A stretch of 26,649 bases of DNA, taken from JBBDRX01 sp040905245 (GTDB lineage Bacteria; Bacteroidota; Rhodothermia; Balneolales; Balneolaceae). Below are positions 25,240 through 26,649 of this stretch, in pieces. Each line of letters begins with the position of its first letter. Position 1 is the first letter of the stretch. A program made the translations under genes and the position numbers. Below the pieces are notes generated by a model. That model ran no database searches, was not told the DNA's origin, and saw only the letters and a program-made list of their open reading frames with translations. Location of the stretch: positions 1 to 26,649 of the forward strand of contig JBBDRX010000086.1 in NCBI GenBank assembly GCA_040905245.1, read 5' to 3'.

Positions 25240-26388
25240 CTACGCGCCGGCTTCGACCTTCAGCCCGTCGACAATCTCTGCGTAGTAGGATTCGTACTCG
25301 GCTACGAGTCTACCCACTTCGAATCGCTCTGCCTGCTTTCGGGCATTCCTTGCAAGTTTTTTGTGGAGCTTTTCGTTCCGGAGAATCTCTACGGCATAAC
25401 GCCCCATCTCTTCCACATCGTCCAGATCACACAGATACCCCGTTTCGCCATGCACATTTACTTCGGGAAGGCCCCCAATATTGGAGCTGATCACCGGTAC
25501 ACCACACGCCATCGCCTCAAGAGCAGCAAGGCCAAATGTTTCGCTTCCGGACGGAATCAGAAAGAGATCGGCAATGGAGAGAACCTCTTCGACCCGCTCC
25601 TGCTTTCCAAGAAACCGGACATTGTCACAAATTCCCAGATCCCGGCAACGCTGTTCCGCACGATTCCGGTCCGGTCCGTCTCCGACCATCAGCAGCTTGG
25701 CGTCAATGCCACTCTGGAGTACCTTGTGAAAGATAGTAACCACCTCCGGTACACGCTTCACCTCCCTGAAATTTGAAACGTGCACAACGACTTTCTCATC
25801 ATTCGGGCAAATCGCCTTTTTGAAGTGATCTTTTCGGCTTCGCTTGAACCGATCCAGATCGATAAAGTTGGCGATGACCCGAATCTCTTTTTTGATGTCG
25901 AAGCGTTCATAGGTCTCCTTTTTCAGATAGTTGGAAACCGCTGTGACACCGTCACTCTGGTTGATCGAGAAGTCGACCACCCTCTTGTAGGTCGGATCAC
26001 TCCCGACAATGGTGATATCAGTTCCGTGAAGTGTCGTGATGATCGGCACATGTGCGGCCGCACCGCCCATGATCTGCTTCGCAAGATAGGCACTTGTGGC
26101 ATGGGGGATCGCGTAGTGGACGTGGAGGACATCCAGTTTTTCATACTCGATCAGATTCACCATTACGTTCGCAAGGGCCAGGTCATAGGGCGGATATTCA
26201 AACAGCGGATAGCTGCTGAGATCCACCTCGTGAAATGTGATATTGGCCTGAAACGTATCCAGTCTCGCAGGCCGTGCATAGCTCAGAATATGGACGTTGT
26301 GCCCTCTTTTGGCCAGCCCCTTGGCCAGTTCCGTCGCAACCACTCCACTCCCGCCAAATGTCGGGTAACAAACAATTCCTATATTCAT
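25240..26388 (-). CDS. bshA: BshA: N-acetyl-alpha-D-glucosaminyl L-malate synthase
   Basis: GT4 glycosyltransferase that joins GlcNAc from UDP-GlcNAc to L-malate, the first step of bacillithiol synthesis. It begins MNIGIVCYPTFGGSGVVATEL, the distinctive BshA N-terminus with the GGSG loop at 12-15. LHGTDITIVG follows, and the C-terminal donor site shows PSGSETFGLAALEAMACGVPV with the EX7E motif. At 382 residues it is typical. The open frame starts at 26406, but family alignment favours ATG 26388. A consensus-type promoter ends only five bases before this ATG. bshB and bshC are not in the window. Confidence 0.95.
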   Translation of the reverse strand: MNIGIVCYPTFGGSGVVATELAKGLAKRGHNVHILSYARPARLDTFQANITFHEVDLSSYPLFEYPPYDLALANVMVNLIEYEKLDVLHVHYAIPHATSAYLAKQIMGGAAAHVPIITTLHGTDITIVGSDPTYKRVVDFSINQSDGVTAVSNYLKKETYERFDIKKEIRVIANFIDLDRFKRSRKDHFKKAICPNDEKVVVHVSNFREVKRVPEVVTIFHKVLQSGIDAKLLMVGDGPDRNRAEQRCRDLGICDNVRFLGKQERVEEVLSIADLFLIPSGSETFGLAALEAMACGVPVISSNIGGLPEVNVHGETGYLCDLDDVEEMGRYAVEILRNEKLHKKLARNARKQAERFEVGRLVAEYESYYAEIVDGLKVEAGA

Positions 26389-26393
26389 ATTCT

Positions 26394-26423
26394 CAAATGT
26401 ATCCATACGATTCTACTACACAA
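26394..26423 (-). promoter_or_regulatory. Bacteroidota-type promoter of bshA
   Basis: On the minus strand TTG (26423-26421), 19 bases, then TACATTTG (26401-26394): an exact match to TTG-N19-TAnnTTTG. The last base of the -7 element is six bases from the A of the bshA ATG, so transcription would begin at or next to the start codon. Confidence 0.5.
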
Positions 26424-26564
26424 TTTCCGGCCTCTTCGTTCCGGTTCATCCCGAAGAGAACCAGCCACGGGCGGAGGTAAACTGGAACAGTCCACAGGCG
26501 CGCCCATCGTTACCGAACCTGCTACAACCGGGCAGGCCGGGGCAAAAATAGAGAATCCTGACAC

Positions 26565-26594
26565 AAAAAACCGCAGCTCTCCCAGCCCGGCTGC
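26565..26594 (-). terminator. Weak terminator-like hairpin at the window end
   Basis: On the minus strand GCAGC (26594-26590) pairs with GCTGC (26577-26573), then GG and six T (26570-26565). The stem is only 5 bp with a 12-base loop. It could end a minus-strand gene lying beyond the window edge. Positions 26407-26649 otherwise show no gene that I can support. Confidence 0.33.
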
Positions 26595-26649
26595 CGATAC
26601 TCTTTCTCCGAAAAATCCGACATGATCTTCCATTCGGCCATTAGGTGAA

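Noticed and set aside
25780..26625. Plus-strand open frame (281 codons) opposite bshA
   Set aside because: Antisense to a conserved glycosyltransferase over most of its length, no ribosome binding site and no recognisable motif.
26385..26633. Minus-strand open frame of 82 codons upstream of bshA
   Set aside because: Composition is not protein-like, there is no ribosome binding site, and it crosses the bshA promoter and a terminator-like hairpin.
1..26649. CRISPR array, insertion sequence, phage or defence system
   Set aside because: No repeat-spacer pattern, transposase, integrase or defence domain was seen; nearly all coding space is housekeeping, transport or envelope genes.

Overview
The window is a stretch of ordinary chromosome, with no phage, insertion sequence, CRISPR array or integron signature. 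The likely host is a member of the Bacteroidota/Balneolota-Rhodothermota group. The case rests on several signs: a DUF4293 membrane protein, a BshA enzyme for bacillithiol, many lipoproteins with short lipoboxes, weak or absent Shine-Dalgarno sites before many genes, and promoter-like sequences of the Bacteroidota type (TTG-N19-TAnnTTTG) before the STAS gene and bshA. The family assignment is inference; Balneolaceae is my best guess.

Layout. Positions 1-52 hold the 5' part of a minus-strand tRNA-Ala(GGC). An acidic OmpA-family lipoprotein (+) follows, with a strong terminator, then an orphan ABC ATPase of the FbpC/PotA type (-) and a SPOR-domain lipoprotein (+). Positions 3359-5470 encode a STAS protein and a two-GAF PP2C phosphatase, two arms of a partner-switching module with no kinase in sight. 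It converges on, and overlaps, an MltF-like lytic transglycosylase (-). Positions 7281-15037 (-) form an efflux block read as TetR regulator, TolC-type outer-membrane protein, membrane-fusion adaptor, a very large RND pump, then DUF4293. Upstream of it on the same strand lie pyrR and pyrB, which overlap. sucC (+) stands alone without sucD.

Positions 18195-24742 are a phosphate region. A Na+/Pi cotransporter with a PhoU-like tail (-) diverges from pstS-pstC-pstA-pstB-phoU (+). The gap between them holds four hexamers at an exact 11-bp period that look like a Pho box. The window ends with a small RraB-like protein (-) and bshA (-).

No clearly new multi-gene system is visible. The points most worth a second look are: the Pho-box array; a PyrR-binding-like loop that covers the probable pyrR ribosome binding site; a pair of palindromes at the start of tetR; the RND pump with about 200 extra residues carrying about six extra membrane helices; a bshA promoter so close to the start codon that the mRNA may be leaderless; and a probable late frameshift in the OmpA-like gene.
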